64,000 nucleotides of DNA from JAAOZP01 sp038848185 (GTDB taxonomy: Archaea > Thermoproteota > EX4484-205 > JAAOZP01). Positions 52,215 through 61,980 of the stretch are shown piece after piece. Position numbers and translations under genes: made by a program. The stretch covers positions 1-64,000 of the forward strand of contig JAWCNV010000008.1 in assembly GCA_038848185.1 (NCBI GenBank), read 5' to 3'. Below the pieces are notes generated by a model. That model made no database searches. It saw only the letters and a program-made list of their open reading frames with translations, and was not told the origin of the DNA. The first letter of the stretch is position 1. The number at the start of each line of letters is the position of its first letter.

Positions 52215-54020
52215 ATGAGGGTGAAAATCTTAATAGTACTATTTCTTTTCTTAATCACAATAATCTTGATCTTCCACGCCACAAGCCGGCGACCAGAAGA
52301 GAAAGTTGGGGAGGAACCGGAAGAAACTGTTGAGGAAGTTAGGCTGAACCCTGTCAGCATAGTGTCTTTTTCACAGAGCGCTGAAGAAGTCCCTCTGTAT
52401 TCAAAGTTTGAAATCACTCTCCAGATTGACGCCAACTTCACCAACCCGTTTGACCCAAAGGAAATCGATATTTTCGCCATTTTCCAATCCGAATCTGGTT
52501 TAACATACTCTGTACCAGCTTTCTACTACCAGGAGTATAACAGGACTAGAAGGGGAAACAGGGAACTGTTAAGAGTTGTGGGAGAACCCGTGTGGAAAAT
52601 CAGGTTCACACCCTTTGAAACCGGCAGATACACGTTTAAAGTAAATAGCAGAAACCCGGGGAACATCAGTAGTGTGAGTGGCGAGTTTAATGTCGTCCCC
52701 TCGAGCAACGGAGGCTTCGTCAGGGTTTGTGAAGAAGACGAGAGGTTCTTCAGACTGGATAATGGCCAACCGATTTTCTTCACTGGAATCAACCTCGGAT
52801 GGCATACAGGGGCCAACGGGACATATGATTATGAAAGATGGTTCAGGAAAATGAGTGAGAACGGTATTAACCTAGCTAGAATATGGATGGCTTCCTGGAG
52901 CTTTGCTATAGAGTGGGAGAGGCTTGGATACTATAATCTTAAGAATGCTTGGATGCTGGACTGGGTTCTGAACGAAGCGGAGAAGAACGACATATACATC
53001 ATGCTGTGTCTAATAAACCACGGGCAGTTCAGCGCAAGGGTGAATCCTGAATGGTCTTATAATCCTTACAATTCTAAGCGGGGAGGACCGCTAGACCATC
53101 CTTCGCAATTCTTCACTAATAAAGAGGCTGAAGAACTATTCCTGAATAGGCTGAGATATATTGTAGCAAGATGGGGCTACAGCACTCATCTAATGGTGTG
53201 GGAGCTCTGGAACGAGGTTGATCTAACAGACAGTTATAATCCAACTTTAGTAAGGGAGTGGCACGATAAGATGGGCAGGTGGCTTAAGCAGAACGATCCC
53301 TATAAACACCTTGTATCCACCAGTTTTTCAAACCCTACTGCAGACCTCAGGATGTGGGACCTGCAGGTAATCGACTTCTCACAGATCCATACCTATACCT
53401 CTTCCGACTTCACCACCCTGTTTCCAAGATACGTTAAGGAATGGTATAATAGACACAGCAAGCCAGTTATAATAGGAGAGTTCTCACTCGATGCGGGAGG
53501 CCCGCCATATGAGGTAGACCCAGGTGGATTGAACATACGGGACGGCATCTGGTCCACGGCGCTGGCTGGGTCAGCTGCTACAGGAATGTCTTGGTGGTGG
53601 GATAATTACATTGAACCAAGAAACTTGTTCACTGTCTTCAAGCCGCTTTCAGAATTCACTGAGATATGTGGGTTTCCGCTGACAGGTTCCAGAGACTGGA
53701 GTGTTGAAGCAGACTCTGAGGTCGAGTTGAAAATCATAGCGCTTGGAAACCAAACTATGGTAGTCGGCTGGATAAAGGACTCTAACAATACTTGGCTAAA
53801 CGTGAAAAACGGGTATCAGGCTCCGACTGTCAAAAACCTCCGGTTAACGGTGCGTGAACTTGCCTCGGCAGAGTATCAAGTAAGCTGGTTCGACACGTAT
53901 TCGGGAAGCGTTGTTTTTACTCAAAACGCTTACTCTAGCAACGGTTCCTTGACTGTTAACGGACCCGAGTTTACCGGAGACATAGCGTTTATAGTGAGGA
54001 AAAAATCATCCGTCAGCTAG
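52215..54020 (+). CDS. DUF5060 plus clan GH-A glycosidase, exported
   Basis: A 601-residue protein starting at the ATG at 52215, which follows CAGGAAGAA; an upstream GTG in the same frame is less likely. N-terminal signal/anchor helix (ILIVLFLFLITIILIFH), a DUF5060-like beta domain (about 45-165) and a TIM barrel with likely acid/base E334 in ELWNEVDL and nucleophile E422 in IIGEFSLD, the clan GH-A arrangement. A C-terminal beta domain follows. Lacking a second helix, it would be tethered by its N-terminus or lipid-free secreted. Exact GH family is uncertain; substrates of relatives are beta-linked polysaccharides. Clusters with the two GH5 genes. Confidence 0.82.
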   Translation: MRVKILIVLFLFLITIILIFHATSRRPEEKVGEEPEETVEEVRLNPVSIVSFSQSAEEVPLYSKFEITLQIDANFTNPFDPKEIDIFAIFQSESGLTYSVPAFYYQEYNRTRRGNRELLRVVGEPVWKIRFTPFETGRYTFKVNSRNPGNISSVSGEFNVVPSSNGGFVRVCEEDERFFRLDNGQPIFFTGINLGWHTGANGTYDYERWFRKMSENGINLARIWMASWSFAIEWERLGYYNLKNAWMLDWVLNEAEKNDIYIMLCLINHGQFSARVNPEWSYNPYNSKRGGPLDHPSQFFTNKEAEELFLNRLRYIVARWGYSTHLMVWELWNEVDLTDSYNPTLVREWHDKMGRWLKQNDPYKHLVSTSFSNPTADLRMWDLQVIDFSQIHTYTSSDFTTLFPRYVKEWYNRHSKPVIIGEFSLDAGGPPYEVDPGGLNIRDGIWSTALAGSAATGMSWWWDNYIEPRNLFTVFKPLSEFTEICGFPLTGSRDWSVEADSEVELKIIALGNQTMVVGWIKDSNNTWLNVKNGYQAPTVKNLRLTVRELASAEYQVSWFDTYSGSVVFTQNAYSSNGSLTVNGPEFTGDIAFIVRKKSSVS

Positions 54021-54040
54021 GCTTATTTAATTTAGTAGAT

Positions 54041-55789
54041 TCATTCAACTTTGAAAGCCCTGTAGGAGTATGGTTGCAAATACACGTGGAACACTGTTTC
54101 ACCCTCTCTTTCAAAGCCATCAATTACCTCCTTCATCCTAAAGCTGCCGAATCCATAGGTTGAAGTGAGCTCACGCATTTTCAAGCCCTTACCCTTAACA
54201 GCCACCCTGGCTTCACAGGCATGCTGGAGAAAAGAATGCAGGATTAAAGTGTCGTTATCATATAGGAAGATACAGACCCTGCTTGGACCCTCCAGGTAAG
54301 CCTTAAGATTCTTAGAGAATGCTTTTCTAACACCGTTTAAAACTTCTGGCGGAAGATGATATAAGTCATTGAAGTTATCAGGTATTGTAAGTATGTAGAG
54401 AACCCCCCTGCCATAATTCATACTCATCAGCAGCGGGTATCCGTTCCCCCTGCTTAGACACGTAATAAGCTCCCAAACATCATTAGTCGGGTATTTGAGA
54501 TGAGGAATAACTATTTCTACATCCGAATGGTAGACGTCTCCGAATACGAACATCCCTAAAGAGAAGTCTTTCGTAATTATTTTACCACCAGTATACGTAA
54601 CTTCCGCAAATTCTCTGATTACTTCGTTCTGCATCGCTTTTACAAATCCTGATGTTATTATAACGTTCCCTCCATTAACAAGATGCTTCTTGGTCTTATC
54701 GATTATCGCGTTATCAAACTTGGCACATTCAGTTAGAAATACGGTTTCATTACTCTCAGGAAACCTTGGAGTTATTTCAATCGGAATACCGAGCATCCCG
54801 ATATAGTTATGGAGAAAATCCTCGCCGGAAGAGTTGAAAGGCTTATAGCTTTTAACACCGTAAGGCTGACCGAGTTTTCCAATAAGAGAATCCATGTCCT
54901 CGAAGACTCTTCCAACCACTGGTGCAATCGTGCTAGCAGGTATGCTTGTCCCGTTTTGCTTAAGAGGCTCCAGCAGGAGGCTGTAGCAAAATAGCGTTAC
55001 CTCCTTTGCCTTGGCAAAAAGTGTAAGCCTTATCTGCTCTGAAAACCTATCTAGATATCTTCTTGCCAAAGGATCAACCCAACCGCCACCGTTCCTACCG
55101 GGCTTAACATTCTCCAAGAACCTCATTATAGCATAGCTCTGATACTCCTGCAAGTGTTGATGTGTATACTCAGCATCCCTAGTTTCCGTTCCCGTGTAAA
55201 TCATGTCGAAAAGCCGGGATTCGAAGTCAAGGCTGTAGCCTAGGAACTGGTAATGCTCGTACCAGTTTGGATACTTTATTATCAGATTGACCTTAGGGTT
55301 AACCGCCTTAGCTGTTTTAACAATGACATTCTCCGCTACATCCTCCATAGTCTTCAAACGGTGTTCAGTCCAGCTTCTGTCACCTTTGGCTTCGACACAT
55401 GCTTCACACTTGCAGCTTGTGAAGAGCCAGTCGTCAAAGATTATCTCGTCAAATACTTCAGCAGTATACTTAACAACGTCTTCAAGCATTTTCCTGTCAC
55501 TAGGCTTCGAGTAGCAAAGGCTACGAGAACCGCCTCCACTGGTAGCCATTGCTCCAGATGTTTCGACACCCTTGTCTTTGAAAAAAGATTTAACCTTAAG
55601 CATTAAGCCTTTATCCACCACGGTGCCTCCGCCTAAGGTCTCAAGGTAGACTTTGGCAATAGGAATACTCTTGCTTAAAACCTTGAAACTGTTTTCTAGC
55701 CATGTTGAATCAGCCATCCTATTTATGTCGTGAACTGTGCAGTAAACTGCGACTTTGAAGTTCCCATATTTTCCTTCCTTGGAGATCAT
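54041..55789 (-). CDS. Unassigned large protein with a TIM-barrel-like start
   Basis: A 582-residue protein without signal peptide. The N-terminal part (KVAVYCTVHDINRM, PIAKVYLETLGGG, then EVFDEIIFDDWLFTSCKCEACV) looks like a glycosidase-type TIM barrel with a central Asp-Asp; the C-K-C-x2-C cluster might bind metal. A region around FLTECAKFDNAIIDKTKKHLVNGGNVIITSG resembles the glutamine-amidotransferase-like domain that follows the barrel in GH42-type enzymes, and the end is beta-rich. I do not recognise the family. Because it is next to DUF5060 and GH5 genes it may be a glycoside hydrolase of an uncharacterised type. AAAGTATAAGTATT upstream is the promoter. Confidence 0.7.
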   Translation of the reverse strand: MISKEGKYGNFKVAVYCTVHDINRMADSTWLENSFKVLSKSIPIAKVYLETLGGGTVVDKGLMLKVKSFFKDKGVETSGAMATSGGGSRSLCYSKPSDRKMLEDVVKYTAEVFDEIIFDDWLFTSCKCEACVEAKGDRSWTEHRLKTMEDVAENVIVKTAKAVNPKVNLIIKYPNWYEHYQFLGYSLDFESRLFDMIYTGTETRDAEYTHQHLQEYQSYAIMRFLENVKPGRNGGGWVDPLARRYLDRFSEQIRLTLFAKAKEVTLFCYSLLLEPLKQNGTSIPASTIAPVVGRVFEDMDSLIGKLGQPYGVKSYKPFNSSGEDFLHNYIGMLGIPIEITPRFPESNETVFLTECAKFDNAIIDKTKKHLVNGGNVIITSGFVKAMQNEVIREFAEVTYTGGKIITKDFSLGMFVFGDVYHSDVEIVIPHLKYPTNDVWELITCLSRGNGYPLLMSMNYGRGVLYILTIPDNFNDLYHLPPEVLNGVRKAFSKNLKAYLEGPSRVCIFLYDNDTLILHSFLQHACEARVAVKGKGLKMRELTSTYGFGSFRMKEVIDGFEREGETVFHVYLQPYSYRAFKVE

Positions 55790-55919
55790 GATTTCTCAGA
55801 AACATTTTGAATACTTATACTTTATCCTCAATCAAGCTTAACAGGTTTTCTCCCCGACTAAGAAGATTAAGCCCACGTTAAAAAAAATTTAAGGAGCCCC
55901 ACCTTCATTAAAGAATGTT

Positions 55920-56402
55920 ATGGAAGTGGCTTATTTCGCCGGCGGATGCTTCTGGGGTGTCGAGTATTTCTTCAAGAGAGCTAAAGGAGTAGTTTCAACC
56001 AAGGTTGGATACATGGGTGGGCATAAGGAGAAACCGACTTACGAGGAGGTTTGCAGCGGGACCACTGGGTATTTAGAGACGGTTGAAGTAGTATATGACT
56101 CTGAAAAAACAAGCTTCAAGGAGCTTGCCAAGCTGTTTTTTGAAATCCATGATCCAACCCAAGTTAACCGTCAGGGACCGGACATCGGAGAACAGTATCA
56201 ATCTGCAATTTTCTACGTGAATGAAGAACAGAAAAGGATCGCTCAAGAGTTAATCTCAATCCTAGAGGAGAAAGGCTATAGGGTGACTACTCAACTGAAA
56301 AAAGCCGGAATCTTCTGGGTGGCGGAAGAGCATCATCAAAACTATTATGAAAAAACCGGCGGAAAACCCTACTGTCACTTCTATACTAAGAGGTTTAAGT
56401 AA
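55920..56402 (+). CDS. msrA: Peptide methionine sulfoxide reductase MsrA
   Basis: A 160-residue repair enzyme reducing methionine-S-sulfoxide in proteins. The active-site GGCFWG holds catalytic C10; GYMGGHKEKPTYEEVCSGTTGYLETVEV and FFEIHDPTQVNRQGPDIGEQYQSAIF are family sequence. A resolving Cys may be that in KPYCHF near the end. Single-domain, normal length. A TATA-like AAATTTAAGG lies about 35 nt upstream of the ATG. Confidence 0.96.
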   Translation: MEVAYFAGGCFWGVEYFFKRAKGVVSTKVGYMGGHKEKPTYEEVCSGTTGYLETVEVVYDSEKTSFKELAKLFFEIHDPTQVNRQGPDIGEQYQSAIFYVNEEQKRIAQELISILEEKGYRVTTQLKKAGIFWVAEEHHQNYYEKTGGKPYCHFYTKRFK

Positions 56403-56658
56403 ACCTGTGGAAGCGAGTTAAAAATTAAGCTTTTGAAGGCCTCAGACGATACATATTTTCAATTCCCATGATAGTAAGTTGCACAGGATTACTCGACTCT
56501 CTGCAACTCAGACTTGTACAGAAGAAAAATGCATCACAGACTGCCATAGAGCCTAGATTCGTTTAGCAGAATGTATTGGATAGAATCTTCACACGCATAA
56601 TTACTTTTTCTTGTTCTAAGAATGCTTGATTAGTGGAGGAAAAAGATTTTCTATTTAT

Positions 56659-58140
56659 CTATTTCTTTCTCCTTCTCAGGACGACTATGGCAGCTATTAC
56701 AATTATTAGGATTATAATAATACTTGTATAGTTTGTGGGGAGCATGAATCCTGATGGAGCCATCGGGCTTAAGGTAACGCTTGGAACCACATTGACGGTT
56801 TGAACGCATGGCACTGTGACGCCGAAGCCGTTTTCCAAACTCTGGAATACGATGCCCTGATTCGGGGGTATTAGAGGGTAGTGCAGTAGGAGGAGGACCA
56901 GGTTCTTGTTCGACCTGACTCTGTGGGGTCCCGGGGTGGAGATTACCCAGGGCTCGTCAGTCCTGAGGGTCATTGGTACGTCGTCGACCACGATGTTAGC
57001 GTCCTCACTGGTGAAGAGGTATGCGTAGATGGTGGAGTTTGTCGGTAGGACGAACGGGGTATCCTCGTTAGGTCTTATTCCGAGGTATGTTAGACCTGCA
57101 CCATACGATATGCCCATCCCCGCCCATTTAATGCTTCCACTGTGGAGGAACTGAACTATTACCGGTTTATCACTGTCGAAAGCTATCGCCTGAAAAACTT
57201 TAATCTCGGTTGGCCTAACGTAAGCCTGCTCCCCAGCCTTGACGTTGAGCTCCTCCACAGCCTTCTGGTTATAGAGATCCCAGACTGTTACCTTAGCGTC
57301 CTCCAAGGCGGATATGATGAACCAGTTTTCCTCCGTTAAAGACCCTTCATCAGCCAAGTCGGCAACACCGGAGTAGAATCTTCTTCCTATGAAGCCTCCT
57401 TCAGCTGAAGGTACGAAGAAGCTTCTCTGCATATCCTTTCGATTAATAGTCATGTAACCTCCCTGAATCATTATGTTTCCGGTTGAGGTTATCCTGTAGG
57501 CTTTCAGAGGCTTAGGCTGCAGCTTCCTATATGTGTTTGCATTAAGCTTGAAGGATTGTGTAGACCCGTCTTCATCAGTTAACGTCACCTCAGCATCCTC
57601 AACAGCAAATATTGTATGTAGAAATCCTAAGAGCCCCTGTGAAGTTTCTATCACGAACTCTTTACCCACGTATGCTCCATCGACAGAACTATAGAAACCG
57701 GCTACAATAGGCCCTGTCGTAACGTTAACACCCGGGATGCCTCCTCCAGGCGGGGGAGATATTAGGAGGACTGAAACCAGCTTGCTTGAAACAATCTTGA
57801 ACATCGTGCCGTTGGGCAGGCGGACATAGTGTTTCTGCATCGAGTCTAGAGTAGCCTCGGAAACCAGCTGCCTATCAGGCAGAGTATAGACCCTGACCCA
57901 AGTACCATCCTGGGAAGCAAGAATGGAAATATAGCCGTGGTCCGTTACAGTCGCCGGAACTATCCTCCAGCCTAGCGACAAGTCATTGGTTCCGGACACC
58001 GTCTCATAATACCAGATTCTTCCCGGAACAACACCGTAGTAAATGTACTCGCTCTGTGGATTCAGGAGCAAAATGTTCAGAGGCATTATGAGTAGGATTG
58101 AAATAAGAAAACCATTCGCGCAATTAAACAAGGGTTTCAT
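56659..58140 (-). CDS. Surface protein paralogue A, membrane-anchored
   Basis: A 493-residue exported protein. The start at 58140 is chosen because CTTATAAATTTAAC lies 28 nt upstream and because MKPLFNCANGFLISILLIM then matches the start of paralogue B. A beta-rich ectodomain follows (ISILASQDGTWVRVYTLPD, then repeated FxxPSAEGGFIGRRFY and ALEDAKVTVWDL units), reminiscent of the IgGFc-binding type of repeat, and a C-terminal helix with RRRKK anchors it. Probable function: a component of the cell surface or an adhesion protein. The 3' half is nearly identical in DNA to paralogues B and C. Confidence 0.8.
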   Translation of the reverse strand: MKPLFNCANGFLISILLIMPLNILLLNPQSEYIYYGVVPGRIWYYETVSGTNDLSLGWRIVPATVTDHGYISILASQDGTWVRVYTLPDRQLVSEATLDSMQKHYVRLPNGTMFKIVSSKLVSVLLISPPPGGGIPGVNVTTGPIVAGFYSSVDGAYVGKEFVIETSQGLLGFLHTIFAVEDAEVTLTDEDGSTQSFKLNANTYRKLQPKPLKAYRITSTGNIMIQGGYMTINRKDMQRSFFVPSAEGGFIGRRFYSGVADLADEGSLTEENWFIISALEDAKVTVWDLYNQKAVEELNVKAGEQAYVRPTEIKVFQAIAFDSDKPVIVQFLHSGSIKWAGMGISYGAGLTYLGIRPNEDTPFVLPTNSTIYAYLFTSEDANIVVDDVPMTLRTDEPWVISTPGPHRVRSNKNLVLLLLHYPLIPPNQGIVFQSLENGFGVTVPCVQTVNVVPSVTLSPMAPSGFMLPTNYTSIIIILIIVIAAIVVLRRRKK

Positions 58141-58162
58141 GAGAAATGTGAAGAAAATCATT

Positions 58163-58176
58163 CTTATAAATTTAAC
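58163..58176 (-). promoter_or_regulatory. TATA element of surface paralogue A
   Basis: GTTAAATTTATAAG on the minus strand is centred about 28 nt before the ATG at 58140 and decides that start over the longer frame reaching 58188. Confidence 0.45.
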
Positions 58177-58347
58177 TTGAGTTTCCATAATCTTTAGATT
58201 TCAAATAGTCTTTAAAAACTGCATGCTCCTATAGTGTCTCCAACTATTATTTTCGATTTACCAGCTTGCTTCATCTATTTTATTTCTTAACTAAAGGCAC
58301 GGCTCCCTATTAAAAGAAGCTTCTACTCCTAGGCTTTTCCCGCTTCT

Positions 58348-59442
58348 TCATTCAGCATCTCTGCGTTGAGTCTGATTGGGTTTCATGGAACAATATGTTT
58401 CCTTAAGCAACCCATAGGGTTTTTTAGAAAAATCCTTGTCTTGCATATAGGACATGAGTCTACATCTCCCATGACAGTTTTTGAATAAGAGACACGAATA
58501 GCAATCATCATTAAAGGTTGCACGGTATTTTCTCAAGAAATCTGAGTCATATATCTCTTTCAACGTTTGTTTCCTAATATCGCCGACTGAAAAACCCGCG
58601 AATGGGCAGATTGTAACTTTCCCATCTGCCTTGATGTTTAAAGTATGTGTACCACATTCACATTCCTCGAACAATATTTCAGATAGTATATGCATTATTT
58701 CTGGGTGGAGGCAGGTAAACCACAGGCAGTTGACCTTTATAGTAGTGCGCGGAGTTCTTCTCTCATAAAGGTTTTTCAAAACATCTATGAATTGACGCGT
58801 ATCTGGCAAAAGTTTTTCATCCATTCTGCCTAGTGGAACAGGAGTCTGCACCTCAAACGTTTTTACACCTAAGCCAGACCAGTAATCATACAAGTCAGGT
58901 ATTTCATTTAATAAATCCTTTACGGCTAATGTCTCTACGGTCACAGACATCCGAGTAGATTCTAAAGCAAACGTAACGCCTTCTAAAATATGCTTTAACA
59001 TTTTTTCATCGCTAAGTCTTAGTGAAGTAAATTTCTCAGGATTTAATGTCGGCAGGCTAACATGATACACGTCTAAGCCAGCGTCAGCTAATTTTTCCAC
59101 AGTTTTTAACCCAGCACTGCCATTAGTAAATAGCTCCGTGCAACCCCCCTTCTCTTTAGCGTATTCTATGCTCTTAAGCAGATTAGGAAGACAGAAAGGC
59201 AGTGTGGGCTCTCCACCACTAAATCCCACCCATACAGGATGCTTCATTTCATCCACCACGCGTTTAACTGTTTCAAACGGCAGTATTTTCAGATCTTTTG
59301 CGTCCGCAGCATTACCTACGTCTGACCCACAGTATACGCATTTGAAGTTGCATACATTTGTTAGTTCAACTTCAAACCCTCTAAGATGAAAGCTATCAAT
59401 TATGTCTTTACTCATTTTCCTTATTAATTCCTTATCAAACAT
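58348..59442 (-). CDS. Radical SAM/SPASM-domain protein
   Basis: A 364-residue radical AdoMet protein. CNFKCVYC (C-x3-C-x2-C) binds the catalytic 4Fe-4S cluster; GFSGGEPTL binds AdoMet. The C-terminal SPASM-type part has ECECG, ICPFAGFSVGD and CYSCLLFKNCHGRC for auxiliary clusters. Such proteins often mature peptides or other enzymes. The ATG at 59442 is used, since the longer frame crosses the divergent TPR gene; TTTAAATACC lies about 34 nt upstream. No small precursor peptide is obvious in the neighbourhood, so the substrate is unknown. Confidence 0.88.
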   Translation of the reverse strand: MFDKELIRKMSKDIIDSFHLRGFEVELTNVCNFKCVYCGSDVGNAADAKDLKILPFETVKRVVDEMKHPVWVGFSGGEPTLPFCLPNLLKSIEYAKEKGGCTELFTNGSAGLKTVEKLADAGLDVYHVSLPTLNPEKFTSLRLSDEKMLKHILEGVTFALESTRMSVTVETLAVKDLLNEIPDLYDYWSGLGVKTFEVQTPVPLGRMDEKLLPDTRQFIDVLKNLYERRTPRTTIKVNCLWFTCLHPEIMHILSEILFEECECGTHTLNIKADGKVTICPFAGFSVGDIRKQTLKEIYDSDFLRKYRATFNDDCYSCLLFKNCHGRCRLMSYMQDKDFSKKPYGLLKETYCSMKPNQTQRRDAE

Positions 59443-59599
59443 GAATGTTGCGAGTCGTAGGATTAAAAGGTATTTAAATGTAAGGCTACTTTCCAGATGT
59501 AAATCCTGTGGGAAAAATCGTTTTCTCCAAGCATAGAGTCGAATCATGCTATTAAACCCAGTAAGTTTAATTAAGCCAGTAGAGAATAAGTAATAAGAT

Positions 59600-60412
59600 A
59601 TGTCTAAAGGGGAGGAGATGATTAAGCTTATTAACGATGGCAAGGTTGAGGAGGCATTAAAACTTGCTGACGCTAATGATATTGGAACCTTAATTGAGCT
59701 CGGCAATTTTTTCACATCGAAGGGGAATTACGATGTTGCTGAAAAAATATTTGACCACACTATAGAATTAAAACCGAACTCGGTGGAAGCATGGGTTAAC
59801 AAGGGTTTTGCATTTCTAGAGCTTGGAAGGCTTAAGGTAGCGTTAGAGTGTTTCAATGAGGCGATAATGGTAGAGCCGGGCTCGGTGGAAGCATGGGTGG
59901 GCAAAGGTTCAGCGCTATTAGGGTTGGAAATGCTTGAGGAATCAGTGGGGTGTTTTAACCATGCTATAGAATTAAAGCCGGATTCGGTGGAAGCATGGTT
60001 TAACAAGGGTTCAGCATTAGTAGGGCTTAGGAATCTTAGGAAGGCAGTGGAATGCTACGATAAAGTTATTGAATTAAGCCCGAGCTTGGCTGAAGCATGG
60101 AGCAACAAGGGTTTCGCGCTGCGGGAGCTTGGGAGGCTTGAGGAATCAATAGAGTGTTTCAGTAGAGTCATTGAATTAAAGCCGGATTCAACTGAAGCAT
60201 GGGTTAACAAGGGTTTTGCACTAGTTTGGCTTGGAAAGTTTGAGGATGCATTAGAATGCTATGAGGAAGCCCTGAGAATAGACCCGAAATACACTGCAGC
60301 ATGGATTAACAAGGGTGCAGCACTGGCGAGGCTTGGGAGACGCGAGGAAGCAGAAAAATGTTTCGATGAAGCTATGAGGCTGGGGAAATCTGCCGCATCA
60401 AGCAGCCTTTAA
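59600..60412 (+). CDS. Tetratricopeptide repeat protein
   Basis: A 270-residue protein made of about seven TPR units of 34 residues, with consensus EAWxNKGxALxxLGRLEEAxECFxxAIELKP. It has no signal peptide and is therefore probably a cytoplasmic scaffold. At DNA level the units retain close similarity (GGTGGAAGCATGG recurs), suggesting recent internal duplication. Divergent from the radical SAM gene by 157 bp and convergent with surface paralogue B. The partner protein is unknown. Confidence 0.9.
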   Translation: MSKGEEMIKLINDGKVEEALKLADANDIGTLIELGNFFTSKGNYDVAEKIFDHTIELKPNSVEAWVNKGFAFLELGRLKVALECFNEAIMVEPGSVEAWVGKGSALLGLEMLEESVGCFNHAIELKPDSVEAWFNKGSALVGLRNLRKAVECYDKVIELSPSLAEAWSNKGFALRELGRLEESIECFSRVIELKPDSTEAWVNKGFALVWLGKFEDALECYEEALRIDPKYTAAWINKGAALARLGRREEAEKCFDEAMRLGKSAASSSL

Positions 60413-60492
60413 GAATAGAAGCCGTAGACGAGACTTATAGGCAGTATCATGTTTCAAAGCATACGGATTTCAGTTTTCTTGAGCGAATAGTA

Positions 60493-61947
60493 TTATTTGC
60501 GTCTATTTTTTCTCCTTCTAAGAAACACTATGACTATTACTATGACGAGTAGAACCACGAGTATGATAATATAGTTAAATGGTAACGTGAAGCCTTCCCC
60601 AGATATCGGGTGCAGGGTGACGCTTGGCGTTACGCTAACTGTTTGAACACACGGCACTGGAACACCGAAGCCGTTTATGCCTTGGTTCGGGGGTATTAGC
60701 GGATAATGTAGCAGGAGGAGGACCAGGTTCTTGTTAGACCTGACCGTATGTGGCCCAGGGGTGGAGATTACCCAGGGTACATCAGTCCTGAGGGTCATTG
60801 GTACGTCGTCGACCACGATGTTAGCGTCCTCACTGGTGAAGAGGTATGCGTAGATGGTGGAGTTCGTCGGCAGGAAGAACGGAGTATCCTCGTTAGGCCT
60901 AATACCCATGTAGGTGAAGCCCGGGCCGTATGAATACCCATAGGATCTTATAGTATTTCCACTGTGTAGAAACTGGAGCACTATAGGCTTTTCACTATCC
61001 ACAGCTATCGCAGGAGCTTTAGTCCCTGCGTACACCGTAGGCTTAATTTTAGCAGGCTCTCCTGCTTTAACGTCAAGCTCTAAAAGAATCTTTCGGTTTG
61101 GCAAGTCCCATATGGTGACCTTAGTGTCCTCCAAAGCAGATATATAGAAGAACTCTTCCTCTTTCTCATCGAATGTACGCCATGTTACTGTGTAGAACCT
61201 TCTACCTATGAAGCCTCCTTCAGCAGAAGGTATGAAGAAACTTCTATCCGACCAGCCGCCCATTCCCCCGCCCTTAATCATGATGTTACCGGTGGATGTG
61301 ACCCTGTAGGTTGTCAACGGTTTCAGTTGAATGTTTTCATAACCGTTTGCTTCAAGCTTGTATGATCGCGTAGAACCATCATCAGCAGTCAAAGTAACCT
61401 CAGCCTCCTCCAAGGCGAAAATATAGTAGTTAAATCCTAATAGTCCTTGAGAGGCCTCGATTATGAACTCCCTGCCAACGTACGCACCCTCAACAGTAGG
61501 ATAGAAGCCATTGATGCCGGGCGATTCTGTAACGTTAACCCCTGGGATCCCTCCCCTAGCGGGAGGCGAGAATAACAGCACTGAAACCAGCTTGCTTGAA
61601 ACAATCTTGAACATCGTGCCGTTGGGCAAGCGGACATAGTGCTTCTGCATCGAGTCTAGAGTAGCCTCGGAAACCAGCTGCCTATCAGGCAGAGTGTAAA
61701 CCCTCACCTGAGTACCGTCCTGAGAAGCAAGAATGGAAATATAGCCATAATCATAAAGGGAGGCGGGTTCTAGTAACCAGATACCCGACGTATACCACTC
61801 GCCCAGAGTATACTGGTATATCCTTTCCGGGATAACACCGTAGTAAACGTATTCAGCCTGAGGAGTTAGAAGAACAATGTAAACACGCATTAGCAGGAGG
61901 ATCATGATTAGAAAGCATCCCAAACCCTTAAACAGGGGGCTTTCCAT
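60493..61947 (-). CDS. Surface protein paralogue B, membrane-anchored
   Basis: A 484-residue exported protein of the same family as A. The start MESPLFKGLGCFLIMILLLM is a signal peptide; the ectodomain carries the same ISILASQDGTQVRVYTLPD, PSAEGGFIGRRFY and ALEDTKVTIWDL blocks; a C-terminal helix followed by RRRKNRRK anchors it. The middle differs from A in length and sequence while the end, including RPNEDTPFFLPTNSTIYAYL, is nearly unchanged. This pattern suggests gene conversion that keeps one half uniform while the other diversifies. Confidence 0.8.
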   Translation of the reverse strand: MESPLFKGLGCFLIMILLLMRVYIVLLTPQAEYVYYGVIPERIYQYTLGEWYTSGIWLLEPASLYDYGYISILASQDGTQVRVYTLPDRQLVSEATLDSMQKHYVRLPNGTMFKIVSSKLVSVLLFSPPARGGIPGVNVTESPGINGFYPTVEGAYVGREFIIEASQGLLGFNYYIFALEEAEVTLTADDGSTRSYKLEANGYENIQLKPLTTYRVTSTGNIMIKGGGMGGWSDRSFFIPSAEGGFIGRRFYTVTWRTFDEKEEEFFYISALEDTKVTIWDLPNRKILLELDVKAGEPAKIKPTVYAGTKAPAIAVDSEKPIVLQFLHSGNTIRSYGYSYGPGFTYMGIRPNEDTPFFLPTNSTIYAYLFTSEDANIVVDDVPMTLRTDVPWVISTPGPHTVRSNKNLVLLLLHYPLIPPNQGINGFGVPVPCVQTVSVTPSVTLHPISGEGFTLPFNYIIILVVLLVIVIVIVFLRRRKNRRK

Positions 61948-61970
61948 AAAAAAGAATTGACGGTTTCTCC

Positions 61971-61980
61971 TTATAAACTT
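61971..61980 (-). promoter_or_regulatory. TATA element of surface paralogue B
   Basis: AAGTTTATAA on the minus strand is centred about 28 nt before the ATG at 61947, in the same relative place as in paralogue A. Confidence 0.45.

Noticed and set aside
59600..60412. Regular repeats of about 102 bp, first looked at as a possible array
   Set aside because: The repeats code for TPR units within one ORF, with no spacers; not CRISPR.
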